Assembly (NCBI GenBank): GCA_036556985.1
Contig: DATBIK010000054.1
Coordinates: 1 to 16,585 of the forward strand
Source: JAPSGM01 sp036556985
GTDB lineage: Bacteria > Chloroflexota > Limnocylindria > QHBO01
DNA length: 16,585 nt
Reading direction: 5' to 3'
The first letter of the stretch is position 1. Each line of letters opens with the position of its first letter. Positions 1 to 5,778 of the stretch are shown in pieces. The notes beneath the pieces were generated by a model, which did no database searches, was not told the origin of the DNA, and was given only the letters and a program-made list of their open reading frames with translations. The position numbers and the translations under genes were made by a program.

Positions 1-2274
1 GAGCAGGCCCGCGACCTCGCCCGCGAGCGCTTCGGCGTGGATGCCGCCAGCGTCCGCGCGCTCGTCAGCGAGCGCGACCAGAACTTCGCCCTGGCCGAGG
101 GCGACGGCGCCGGCTGGGTGCTGAAGGTCTCGAACGCCGCCGAGGACCGGGGCGTGGTCGAGATGGAGGTCGCAGCCGTCGCGCACGTCGCGCGCATGGA
201 CCCGGAGCTGCCGGTGCCGGTCGCGCGACCGGCCCGCGACGGTACCCCGGTGACCGAGGTGGCGCTCGGCGAGGCCACGCACCTCGTGCGATGCATCCCG
301 CTGCTCCCCGGCCGCACCTGGCAGCCGCCGGAGCTCGACGAGAGAGTGGTGCGCAACATCGGCGAGGTGACCGCCCGCATGGGCCGGGCGCTGCGCGGCT
401 TCTTCCACCCCGCCGCGGGCCGGGCCATCGAATGGGACCAGCAGCACCTGCCGGAGCTGATGCGGCACGCGGACCTCGTCACCGACCCCGATCGTCGCGC
501 GCTCCTCCACCGCGTCCTCGAGCGCTGGCGGCGGAACGTGGAGCCGGCGCTTCCCGCGCTGCGCGCCCAGGTCATCCACAACGACATCACCCTCGACAAC
601 CTGCTGCTCGACGAGGACGGGCACGTCACCGGCGTCATCGACTTCGGCGACATGGCGCACACCGCGGTCGTGCTCGACCTGCCGGCCACCCTCCAGTCGC
701 TCGTACGCGAGCGCGAGGACATCTTCGCCGTGGCGGGTGCCTTCCTGCCCGCCTACGCATCGGTCCTTCCGCTGGAGCCGATGGAGGCGGACCTGGTCGG
801 CGACCTGCTGGCCGGACGGATGGCGCAGACGATCCTCATCTCCGCCTGGCGCACGCCGCGCTTCCCGGACAACGACTACATCACCGGTTGGGAGGGTCCG
901 GCCTGGGTCCTCCTCGAGCAGCTCGAAGCCGCCGGCTGGGAGGAGGCCGGCCGTCGGCTCAGCGTCATGGCCCGCGCGCCCCTCCGCCGTGGGCGCTCCT
1001 CCGCCCCGCCTCCGGACGCTGACGTCGCCAGCCGCCGCGGCGTGCTCGGAAAGGCCCTCGAGCCACTGACCTACCGCCGCCCGCTCCACCTGGTCAGCGG
1101 CGCCGGCGCCTGGATGTACGACGCCGCCGGCCGCGGCTACCTCGATGCCTACAACAACGTGCCGGTGGTCGGCCACGCCCATCCGCGGGTGGTCGACGCC
1201 ATAGCCCGCCAGGCGAGCCTGTTGAACACGAACACCCGCTACCTGCACGCCGCGGTGGTGGAGCTGGCGGAGCGGATCACCGCCTCCATGCCGTCGGGCA
1301 GCGGCCTGGACACGGTCATGTTCGTGAACTCCGGCAGCGAGGCGAACGACCTGGCCTGGCGCCTGGCCCGCATCGCCAGCGGGGGTGACGCGGGCCTCGT
1401 CACCGACTGGGCGTACCACGGCGTCACCGCGGCGATCGCCGACTTCTCGCCCTCCGAGTGGGCGCCCGACGAGCATCCTGACGGCGTCGAGACGTTTCCC
1501 GCGCCGGACACCTTCCGCCCTGCCTACGCCGATGCCGATGCCGCCCGCGCGGCCATGGCCGCCGCGGTCGACCGCCTGCGCGCCCGGGACCGCCGGCCTG
1601 CCGCCCTCTTCCTGGACGGCTTCTTCACTGCCGACGGGATCTTCACCCCCGAGCCCGATGTCGTGGCCGCCCTGGTGGGCGCCGCCCGCGAGGCCGGCGC
1701 GCTCTACGTCGCCGACGAGGTGCAGTCCGGCCACGGCAGGAGCGGCGACGGGCTGTGGCGCTTCCCGGCTTGGGGGGTGCATCCCGACGTGGTGGCCCTC
1801 GGCAAGCCGATGGGCAACGGCCACCCCATCGCCGCGGTCGTGACGCGCGCGGAGCTCGTCGACCGCATGGCCGAGCGCACGACGTTCTTCTCCACGTTCG
1901 GCGGCAACCCGGTGGCCTGCGCCGCCGCGCTCGCGGTGCTCGACGTCATCGAGGAGGAGGGGCTGGTGGCGCATGCCACCGCGGTCGGTGACGAGCTGCG
2001 CGCCGCCCTCCGCGACCTCGCCGCGCGCCACCCGGTCATTGCCGACGTCCGCGGCCGCGGCCTGATGACCGGCGTCGAGCTTGTGGATCCGGCCACCGGC
2101 GAGCCCGCCACCGAACGAGCGCGCGACATCCGCGACGAGCTCCGCGAGCGCGGCGTCCTGGTCGGCACCACGCGCCGCGAGAAGAACGTCCTGAAGATCC
2201 GCCCGCCGCTCGCCATCACCGCCGGCGAGGCGCGCCTCATCGTGCGGGAGCTCGACCAGACGCTGGGGGCGTGA
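1..2274 (+). CDS. APH-family kinase fused to class-III aminotransferase / phospho-lyase (5' partial)
   Basis: Two-domain protein, open to the left edge; the GTG at 37 is internal because family-like sequence is already readable before it. Counting codons from base 1, an aminoglycoside/choline-kinase-like domain fills about residues 1-320, with the catalytic HND loop (Asp195) and the metal-binding DFGD (Asp214). A short Arg/Pro linker leads to a PLP fold-type I class-III aminotransferase domain (about 345-757): NSGSEAND cofactor loop, DEVQSGHGR with the pyridine-binding Asp572, GKPMGNGHP with Schiff-base Lys602, and TFGGNPVACA. These motifs resemble human AGXT2L1/AGXT2L2, which are phospho-lyases (ethanolamine phosphate, phosphohydroxylysine) rather than transaminases, and hydroxylysine kinase is an APH protein. 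I therefore infer a one-chain kinase plus phospho-lyase that phosphorylates an amino alcohol and then eliminates phosphate. Substrate unknown; a plain transaminase remains possible. No M23 peptidase domain lies between the two parts, unlike some longer fusions of this type. Confidence 0.88.
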   Translation, partial: EQARDLARERFGVDAASVRALVSERDQNFALAEGDGAGWVLKVSNAAEDRGVVEMEVAAVAHVARMDPELPVPVARPARDGTPVTEVALGEATHLVRCIPLLPGRTWQPPELDERVVRNIGEVTARMGRALRGFFHPAAGRAIEWDQQHLPELMRHADLVTDPDRRALLHRVLERWRRNVEPALPALRAQVIHNDITLDNLLLDEDGHVTGVIDFGDMAHTAVVLDLPATLQSLVREREDIFAVAGAFLPAYASVLPLEPMEADLVGDLLAGRMAQTILISAWRTPRFPDNDYITGWEGPAWVLLEQLEAAGWEEAGRRLSVMARAPLRRGRSSAPPPDADVASRRGVLGKALEPLTYRRPLHLVSGAGAWMYDAAGRGYLDAYNNVPVVGHAHPRVVDAIARQASLLNTNTRYLHAAVVELAERITASMPSGSGLDTVMFVNSGSEANDLAWRLARIASGGDAGLVTDWAYHGVTAAIADFSPSEWAPDEHPDGVETFPAPDTFRPAYADADAARAAMAAAVDRLRARDRRPAALFLDGFFTADGIFTPEPDVVAALVGAAREAGALYVADEVQSGHGRSGDGLWRFPAWGVHPDVVALGKPMGNGHPIAAVVTRAELVDRMAERTTFFSTFGGNPVACAAALAVLDVIEEEGLVAHATAVGDELRAALRDLAARHPVIADVRGRGLMTGVELVDPATGEPATERARDIRDELRERGVLVGTTRREKNVLKIRPPLAITAGEARLIVRELDQTLGA

Positions 2275-2286
2275 CCGCGCGGACGA

Positions 2287-2473
2287 TGGCCCGTCGTATC
2301 GGGCCGAACCACGCCTGAGCGCTGGTCCAGGCGGGATTTGGCCTTATGTGCGGGCCACCACGAGCACGACGCGCTCCTTCCCGCGCGGCTCACGCTCATG
2401 GTGGCCCGCTGTATCGAGCCAAACAGGACCCGGAAGGCAGCTCGGGCGGAGAATGGCCCGCTCTGCCGGGCCA
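2287..2473. repeat. Four intergenic copies of a 19-20 nt hairpin motif
   Basis: The 258-nt gap after the fusion gene holds four related inverted repeats: 2287-2306, 2339-2357, 2402-2421 and 2454-2473. The pattern is TGGCCCG, six bases, CGGGCCA. The last copy is a perfect 7-bp stem; copies one and three have one weak or mismatched pair; copy two is shortened to a 5-6 bp stem. Start-to-start spacing is 52, 63 and 52 nt. A separate hairpin (CGCCTG 2312-2317 with CAGGCG 2328-2333) lies between the first two and may help end the upstream transcript. They could be REP-like elements, a set of operators, or RNA hairpins; the sequence alone does not decide. Confidence 0.6.
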
Positions 2474-2494
2474 AGGCCGCCGGGGAACGTGATA

Positions 2495-2523
2495 TTGACG
2501 CCGAGGCATCGGTCCACCAGCAT
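2495..2523 (+). promoter_or_regulatory. Promoter of the molybdopterin oxidoreductase gene
   Basis: TTGACG at 2495-2500 is a good -35 box. After exactly 17 nt comes CAGCAT (2518-2523), a weaker -10 box that matches the trxA box TAGCAT in five of six places. Only 9 nt separate it from the ATG at 2533, so the predicted transcript would be leaderless or nearly so. This also supports that ATG as the true start. Confidence 0.5.
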
Positions 2524-2532
2524 CGGCGGCAC

Positions 2533-3135
2533 ATGTTCAAGTGGCAGAAGCCGGCCACCGACCCGGAGATCGCGAAGCGCATCCCGCCCGGTCAGGTGCT
2601 GACCGACAAGTTCCCGGTCCTCCACTTCGGGCGGGTCCCGGACTACCCCGACCTGGCCCGGTGGGACTTCCGCGTCTTCGGCGACGTGGCGCAGACATTC
2701 ACCCTGAACTGGGGCGAGTTCCGGCAGCTGCCGACCACGACGGTGACGCTGGACATCCACTGCGTGACGCGCTGGTCGAAGCTCGACACGACCTGGGAGG
2801 GCGTGCCGTTCACGCACATCGCCGAGGTCGCGCAGCCGGCTCCCGAGGCGCGCTTCGTCATCTTCCACGCCGAGGGCGGCTTCACCTCGAACGTGCCACT
2901 CGAGGTGGCCATGGACCCGCAGTGCCTGCTGGCGTGGCACTACGACGGCAAGCCGCTGGAGCCGGACCACGGCTACCCGCTGCGCGCGATCGTGCCGGGC
3001 AGGTACTTCTGGAAGAGCGCGAAGTGGCTGCGCGGCGTGGAGTTCAGCCGCGAGGACAAGCCCGGCTTCTGGGAGCGGAACGGGTACTCGAACTCGGCCG
3101 ACTACTGGCGCGAGGAGAGGTACTCGGACGACTGA
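2533..3135 (+). CDS. Molybdopterin-dependent oxidoreductase, sulfite-oxidase fold
   Basis: A 200-residue protein of the sulfite oxidase / MsrP-like Moco-binding superfamily. The core segment DIHCVTRWSK carries Cys77, the expected cysteine ligand to molybdenum. Further family-like features are WEGVPF, a GGFTSNVPL strand and the LRAIVPGRYFWKSAKW segment near the C-terminus, where pterin contacts are made. No Tat or Sec signal peptide is visible at the chosen ATG, so a cytoplasmic location is likely, unlike secreted MsrP. No heme or C-terminal dimerisation domain is present; this is the short form. The open frame extends upstream to 2338 but would run through the hairpin repeats and the promoter, so I reject the longer start. 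It ends three bases from the convergent KGG gene. Substrate unknown. Confidence 0.87.
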   Translation: MFKWQKPATDPEIAKRIPPGQVLTDKFPVLHFGRVPDYPDLARWDFRVFGDVAQTFTLNWGEFRQLPTTTVTLDIHCVTRWSKLDTTWEGVPFTHIAEVAQPAPEARFVIFHAEGGFTSNVPLEVAMDPQCLLAWHYDGKPLEPDHGYPLRAIVPGRYFWKSAKWLRGVEFSREDKPGFWERNGYSNSADYWREERYSDD

Positions 3136-3138
3136 GGC

Positions 3139-3396
3139 CTACGGGGCCTTGCCGTTCTCCTCTTCGAGGCGCTTCGCGCGCTCCACGAGCTCCGCCACGC
3201 GGCGGCCGCCCTTGCGCCCGATCTCCTGGAAGTGCTCCGACGGGTAGCGCTTGCTCACCGCCTTGCCGCCCTTCTGGCCGATCTCGGCGAAGAAGTCCGG
3301 GCCGTAGCGCGCCCGCGTCGCCTTCCCACCCTTGCGTCCCGCGTCGCGGACGCTCATCGGCTCGGGCTTCCGTTCCTGCTTCTGCTCGTCAGCCAT
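3139..3396 (-). CDS. KGG-repeat stress-type protein
   Basis: An 85-residue, highly charged protein without membrane segments. It has three tandem KGG units, seen as RDAGRKGGKATRARYG, EIGQKGGKAVSKRY and EIGRKGGRRVAELV, the hallmark of the stress-induced KGG family (GsiB/Em-like, low-complexity hydrophilic proteins linked to general stress or desiccation). The chosen start is the ATG at 3396 (MADEQ), preceded by AAGGAG at 3408-3403 with 7-nt spacing, an excellent ribosome site. A longer frame starting at 3438 has no such site. It ends 3 nt from the stop of the Moco enzyme in convergent orientation, with no obvious terminator between them. No function beyond the family assignment can be read. 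Confidence 0.85.
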   Translation of the reverse strand: MADEQKQERKPEPMSVRDAGRKGGKATRARYGPDFFAEIGQKGGKAVSKRYPSEHFQEIGRKGGRRVAELVERAKRLEEENGKAP

Positions 3397-3516
3397 GAAT
3401 GGCTCCTTGTCGTCGTCGCTTGCGGCCGGCCCGGGCACGGCTCGATCCCCGAGCGAGCGATCTGCAGAATCTGTGCCGGTGCCGGACCGATGCCGCGACC
3501 GGCGTCCGGCGCGTGC

Positions 3517-3522
3517 GAGAAT
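3517..3522 (+). promoter_or_regulatory. Possible -10 box of the small membrane protein gene
   Basis: GAGAAT, in the context TGCGAGAAT, lies 8 nt before the ATG at 3531. It has the spacing of the other proposed leaderless promoters in this window but deviates at the first base, and no -35 box is convincing. Confidence 0.3.
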
Positions 3523-3530
3523 CGGCAGCC

Positions 3531-3839
3531 ATGCACCCGTTCGTCCGCAACCTGATCATCGGCGGGGTGGGCCTCATCCTGGCCGCCGGGCTCGTCTCGA
3601 TCGCCATCCTGGGCGAGGACTCGAGCATGTCGGTCCTGGCCATGCTCGTGGGCGGCCTCATCTCCGCCGGCGTGGGGCTGTTCCTCTTCATCCAGGCCTG
3701 GATCTGGTCCCAGCGCACGTACCGCCGCGGATCCGGCGGGACGGCGGTCGCGATCGCGCTGGCCGGCGGGCTGATGGTCGTCCTGGCCGGGGCGGCGCTG
3801 GCCGGCTGCGTCGTGCTGGTGATGACCTTCTACCTGTAG
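3531..3839 (+). CDS. Small integral membrane protein, three predicted helices
   Basis: A 102-residue hydrophobic protein that I do not recognise. Predicted membrane segments are at about residues 6-28, 35-60 and 74-100, with a short basic loop (SQRTYRRGSG, about 65-74) between the second and third, suggesting that loop is cytoplasmic. The frame opens earlier (3399), but that part is Arg-rich and uncharacteristic, whereas the ATG at 3531 begins MHPFVRN directly before the first helix. No Shine-Dalgarno sequence precedes it; a possible -10 box 8 nt upstream fits a leaderless mRNA. It is divergent from the KGG gene, and the tRNA promoter follows directly after its stop. Confidence 0.7.
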   Translation: MHPFVRNLIIGGVGLILAAGLVSIAILGEDSSMSVLAMLVGGLISAGVGLFLFIQAWIWSQRTYRRGSGGTAVAIALAGGLMVVLAGAALAGCVVLVMTFYL

Positions 3840-3847
3840 CCCTGCGC

Positions 3848-3853
3848 TACCAT
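3848..3853 (+). promoter_or_regulatory. -10 box of tRNA-Glu
   Basis: TACCAT in the context GCGCTACCAT ends 9 nt before the first base of the tRNA. It has the CTANNNT form seen at several other starts here. No clear -35 box is visible at the usual distance. Confidence 0.5.
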
Positions 3854-3862
3854 CTGGCACGA

Positions 3863-3939
3863 GCCCCCATCGTCTAGAGGCCTAGGACGCCACCCTTTCA
3901 AGGTGGAGATCACCGGTTCGAATCCGGTTGGGGGCGCCA
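3863..3939 (+). tRNA. tRNA-Glu (anticodon UUC)
   Basis: A full cloverleaf can be folded by eye. The acceptor stem is GCCCCCA (3863-3869) with TGGGGGC (3929-3935), discriminator G3936 and an encoded CCA at 3937-3939. The anticodon stem is CCACC/GGTGG around the loop CTTTCAA, with anticodon TTC at 3897-3899. The T arm is CCGG-TTCGAAT-CCGG. The mature 3' end lies only 5 nt from the stop codon of the convergent zinc-ribbon gene. Confidence 0.97.
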
Positions 3940-3944
3940 CCCCC

Positions 3945-4124
3945 TCAGACGTGGTTGATCTCCACGCGGTCGCCGCAATCAGGGCAGTAGAGGAGCAGGA
4001 GCTTCGGGTCGTCGGGCAGCGGCCGCCAGGAGTACACCATCTCCTCGCCGATGCGCTCCCCGCAGCGCGGGCACTCGGCGCCGATCTCCAGCCACTGGTC
4101 GCGCGGCACGTTCTGGCGGCCCAT
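3945..4124 (-). CDS. Small zinc-ribbon protein, unknown function
   Basis: A 59-residue protein with two CxxC knuckles, CPRC and CPDC, about 30 residues apart, which should bind one zinc ion as a zinc ribbon. The rest is short beta-type sequence (MVYSWRPLP, LLLLYCPDCGDRVEI). The start ATG (4124) overlaps the upstream stop codon by one base (TGATG), the usual sign of translational coupling, so both genes are probably made together. It could act in nucleic-acid or protein binding; nothing here identifies a target. It is convergent with tRNA-Glu. Confidence 0.72.
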   Translation of the reverse strand: MGRQNVPRDQWLEIGAECPRCGERIGEEMVYSWRPLPDDPKLLLLYCPDCGDRVEINHV

Positions 4125-4663
4125 CAGCCGGCGTCCTGGACGTGGCTGGCGCCGGCGTCGGCGGTACCCATCGGCTCTTCGAGCGGGGCGGGCTCCGGCG
4201 CGGAGCTCACCCGCCGGACCGGTGGCGGCGGCGCCCAGCCGGGCTTGCCGGCCGGGTCGGTGAGCGACGGCTCGCCGGACCCGTCCTCGCCCTCGGCGGC
4301 GGCGATCGCGCGGCGCGTCTCTTCGGCCTTCTCGGACGGGGCGAGCAGTGGGTAGGCGCGCGCCTCGTAGCCGGGCCACAGCCCCACCGCGCCGTCGCGG
4401 ATCATCACCATCGTCTTGCTGAAAGCTCTCGTCACGTCCTGCACCGATCGGTCCAGGACCTGGTAGTCGCGGCCGGTCACCTGCCGCAGCGCCGGCTCGA
4501 GCGTCTCGACCAGGAAGTGCGGATCGGGGTTCTCGGCGAAGGCGAGGTCGAGCGCGGCGAGCACCTCCTCATCGGTCAGGCCGGTGGGAAGCGGACGGCT
4601 GATGTAGTCCATGCGCGGGTCGGTGGAGGGTCCGCGGAAGGTGCGGATCAGCGACTTCAACAT
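4124..4663 (-). CDS. Conserved-looking hypothetical protein with Pro-rich tail
   Basis: A 179-residue protein that I do not recognise. The first 125 residues look globular and soluble, with a helical segment around LTDEEVLAALDLAFAENP and a beta/helix part RDYQVLDRSVQDVTRAFSK. The last 50 residues are low-complexity Pro/Ala/Glu sequence, probably disordered. There is no signal peptide or membrane segment. The start at 4663 lacks a Shine-Dalgarno site but has TACAAT 9 nt upstream on the same strand, consistent with a leaderless message. Its stop overlaps the start of the zinc-ribbon gene by one base, so the two form an operon divergent from galU. Confidence 0.65.
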   Translation of the reverse strand: MLKSLIRTFRGPSTDPRMDYISRPLPTGLTDEEVLAALDLAFAENPDPHFLVETLEPALRQVTGRDYQVLDRSVQDVTRAFSKTMVMIRDGAVGLWPGYEARAYPLLAPSEKAEETRRAIAAAEGEDGSGEPSLTDPAGKPGWAPPPPVRRVSSAPEPAPLEEPMGTADAGASHVQDAG

Positions 4664-4672
4664 CGGGCCGCG

Positions 4673-4678
4673 ATTGTA
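4673..4678 (-). promoter_or_regulatory. -10 box for the minus-strand hypothetical/zinc-ribbon operon
   Basis: On the minus strand GCTACAAT is followed by 9 nt and the ATG at 4663. The box TACAAT matches the bacterial consensus TATAAT in five of six positions. The distance predicts a transcript starting at or within a few bases of the start codon. Confidence 0.55.
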
Positions 4679-4695
4679 GCGCCGGGGCCGGAGGG

Positions 4696-4701
4696 TATAC
4701 T
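4696..4701 (+). promoter_or_regulatory. -10 box of galU
   Basis: TATACT matches the consensus in five of six positions. Transcription should start near 4707-4709, giving a leader of about 105 nt before galU. TTGTAG at 4674-4679 could serve as a weak -35 box with 16-nt spacing, but it overlaps the opposing -10 box, so the two divergent promoters may compete. Confidence 0.55.
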
Positions 4702-4706
4702 TCGGT

Positions 4707-4790
4707 CCCCGTGAGGCAACCTCGCAACCCTGCCGGTTGACGCCCTGGCCGCCCTGCGGCCGACCGGCTCACCGCCCGGGGCATGAGCCC
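4707..4790 (+). promoter_or_regulatory. Structured 5' leader of galU (possible RNA regulator)
   Basis: The leader folds by eye into a three-way junction. The closing stem is CCCCG (4707-4711) with CGGGG (4777-4781); one arm is GAGG/CCTC (4713-4723); the other is GCCGGT (4732-4737) with ACCGGC (4763-4768), capped by GGCCG/CGGCC (4747-4761). An alternative stem GGCTC (4766-4770) with GAGCC (4785-4789) would break the closing stem and sits just ahead of AGGAG at 4796-4800. Two exclusive folds next to a ribosome site are what a riboswitch or attenuator looks like. I do not recognise a known class. Confidence 0.4.
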
Positions 4791-4814
4791 GCAACAGGAG
4801 AACCCACGATCACC

Positions 4815-5687
4815 GTGCGCGTCAGAAAGGCCGTCCTCCCCGCCGCCGGATTCGGAACCCGCTTCCTGCCGGCCACCAAGGCCATCGCCAAGGAAGTCCT
4901 GCCGCTCGTCGACCGGCCCATCATCCAGTACGCGGTCGAGGAGGCGATGACCTCGGGGATCGAGCAGATCATCATCGTCATCTCCACCGGCCGGAGCGCG
5001 ATCGAGGACCACTTCGACTCCAACCCGGCCCTCGAGCGCTGGCTCGAGGAGCGCGGCGACATCGAGATGCTGCGCATCGTGCGCCGCATCTCCGAGTTCG
5101 GGCCGATCGCCTACGTCCACCAGAAGGAGCAGCTCGGCCTGGGGCACGCGGTCCTCATGGCCAAGGAGCTCGTCGGGGACGAGCCGTTCGCCGTCCTCCT
5201 CTCGGACGACGTCATGCTCAACCCGGGCGGCCAGCCGGTGACGCGCCAGCTCATCGACCAGTACACGGCGCACCGTGGCAGCGTCATCGCCCTCCAGCAG
5301 GTTGCCCGCGAGGACGTGTCCCGCTACGGCATCGTGACGCCGGTCCACACCGAGGGCCGGCTGGTCGAGATCAACGACCTCGTCGAAAAGCCCGCCGTGG
5401 GGGAGGCGCCGTCGGACCTCGGCGTACTCGGGCGCTACGTGCTCACCCCGAAGATCTTCGACCTGCTCGAGTCAACCCCGCGCGGGGCCGGTGGCGAGAT
5501 CCAGCTCACCGACGCGATCAAGGCGCTCATGCAGGAGCAGCCGGTGTTCGGCTATCGCTTCGAGGGGCAGCGCCACGACGCCGGGACGCGGCTGGGCTGG
5601 CTGAAGGCGAACGTGGCGGTCGGCCTCCAGTCGGAGGACGCGGACGAGTTCCGCGCCCACATCCGCGGGCTGGACCTGCGAGACTGA
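4815..5687 (+). CDS. galU: UTP-glucose-1-phosphate uridylyltransferase
   Basis: A 290-residue cytoplasmic nucleotidyltransferase that makes UDP-glucose from UTP and glucose-1-phosphate, supplying cell-wall and exopolysaccharide sugars. The family motifs are in order: AAGFGTRFLPATKAIAKEVL (nucleotide loop, residues 10-29), the sugar-nucleotide core LSDDVM, EKPAVGEAPSDLGVLGRYVL, GGEIQLTDAI and the C-terminal GQRHDAGTRLGWLKAN. Length is normal for GalU. GTG at 4815 is the only conventional start close to the conserved N-terminus, but AGGAG (4796-4800) is 14 nt away, unusually far; an ATC at 4809 would sit at ideal 8-nt spacing. A long structured leader precedes it. The PASTA kinase follows after 91 nt; both serve the envelope but I see no proof of one operon. 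Confidence 0.94.
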   Translation: MRVRKAVLPAAGFGTRFLPATKAIAKEVLPLVDRPIIQYAVEEAMTSGIEQIIIVISTGRSAIEDHFDSNPALERWLEERGDIEMLRIVRRISEFGPIAYVHQKEQLGLGHAVLMAKELVGDEPFAVLLSDDVMLNPGGQPVTRQLIDQYTAHRGSVIALQQVAREDVSRYGIVTPVHTEGRLVEINDLVEKPAVGEAPSDLGVLGRYVLTPKIFDLLESTPRGAGGEIQLTDAIKALMQEQPVFGYRFEGQRHDAGTRLGWLKANVAVGLQSEDADEFRAHIRGLDLRD

Positions 5688-5697
5688 CGCGCGACAC

Positions 5698-5710
5698 GCC
5701 TCGACGAGGC
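5698..5710. terminator. Short hairpin after galU
   Basis: GCCTC-gac-GAGGC forms a 5-bp stem 11 nt after the galU stop. There is no T-run after it, so it is a weak terminator candidate at best. The rest of the 91-nt gap shows only the ribosome site of the next gene. Confidence 0.2.
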
Positions 5711-5778
5711 ACATCGGACGACACACTGGCGCCGGCCCGGGCGTCAATGACGGAACGACCCTGACGGAGGGCGCGAGC

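Noticed and set aside
2338..2532. N-terminal extension of the molybdopterin enzyme
   Set aside because: It would translate the hairpin repeats and the promoter; composition differs and the family N-terminus fits ATG 2533.
1704..2582. Minus-strand frame opposite the aminotransferase domain
   Set aside because: Ser/Arg/Ala-rich with no recognisable motif; the plus strand has clear catalytic motifs there.
3139..3396. KGG protein as a prophage or plasmid remnant
   Set aside because: Codon use and GC match the neighbours and no mobile gene lies nearby; KGG proteins are common chromosomal stress proteins.
4707..4800. Known riboswitch upstream of galU (SAM, c-di-GMP, glutamine, cobalamin)
   Set aside because: None of the conserved cores that I remember for these classes is present; kept only as a structured leader of unknown type.
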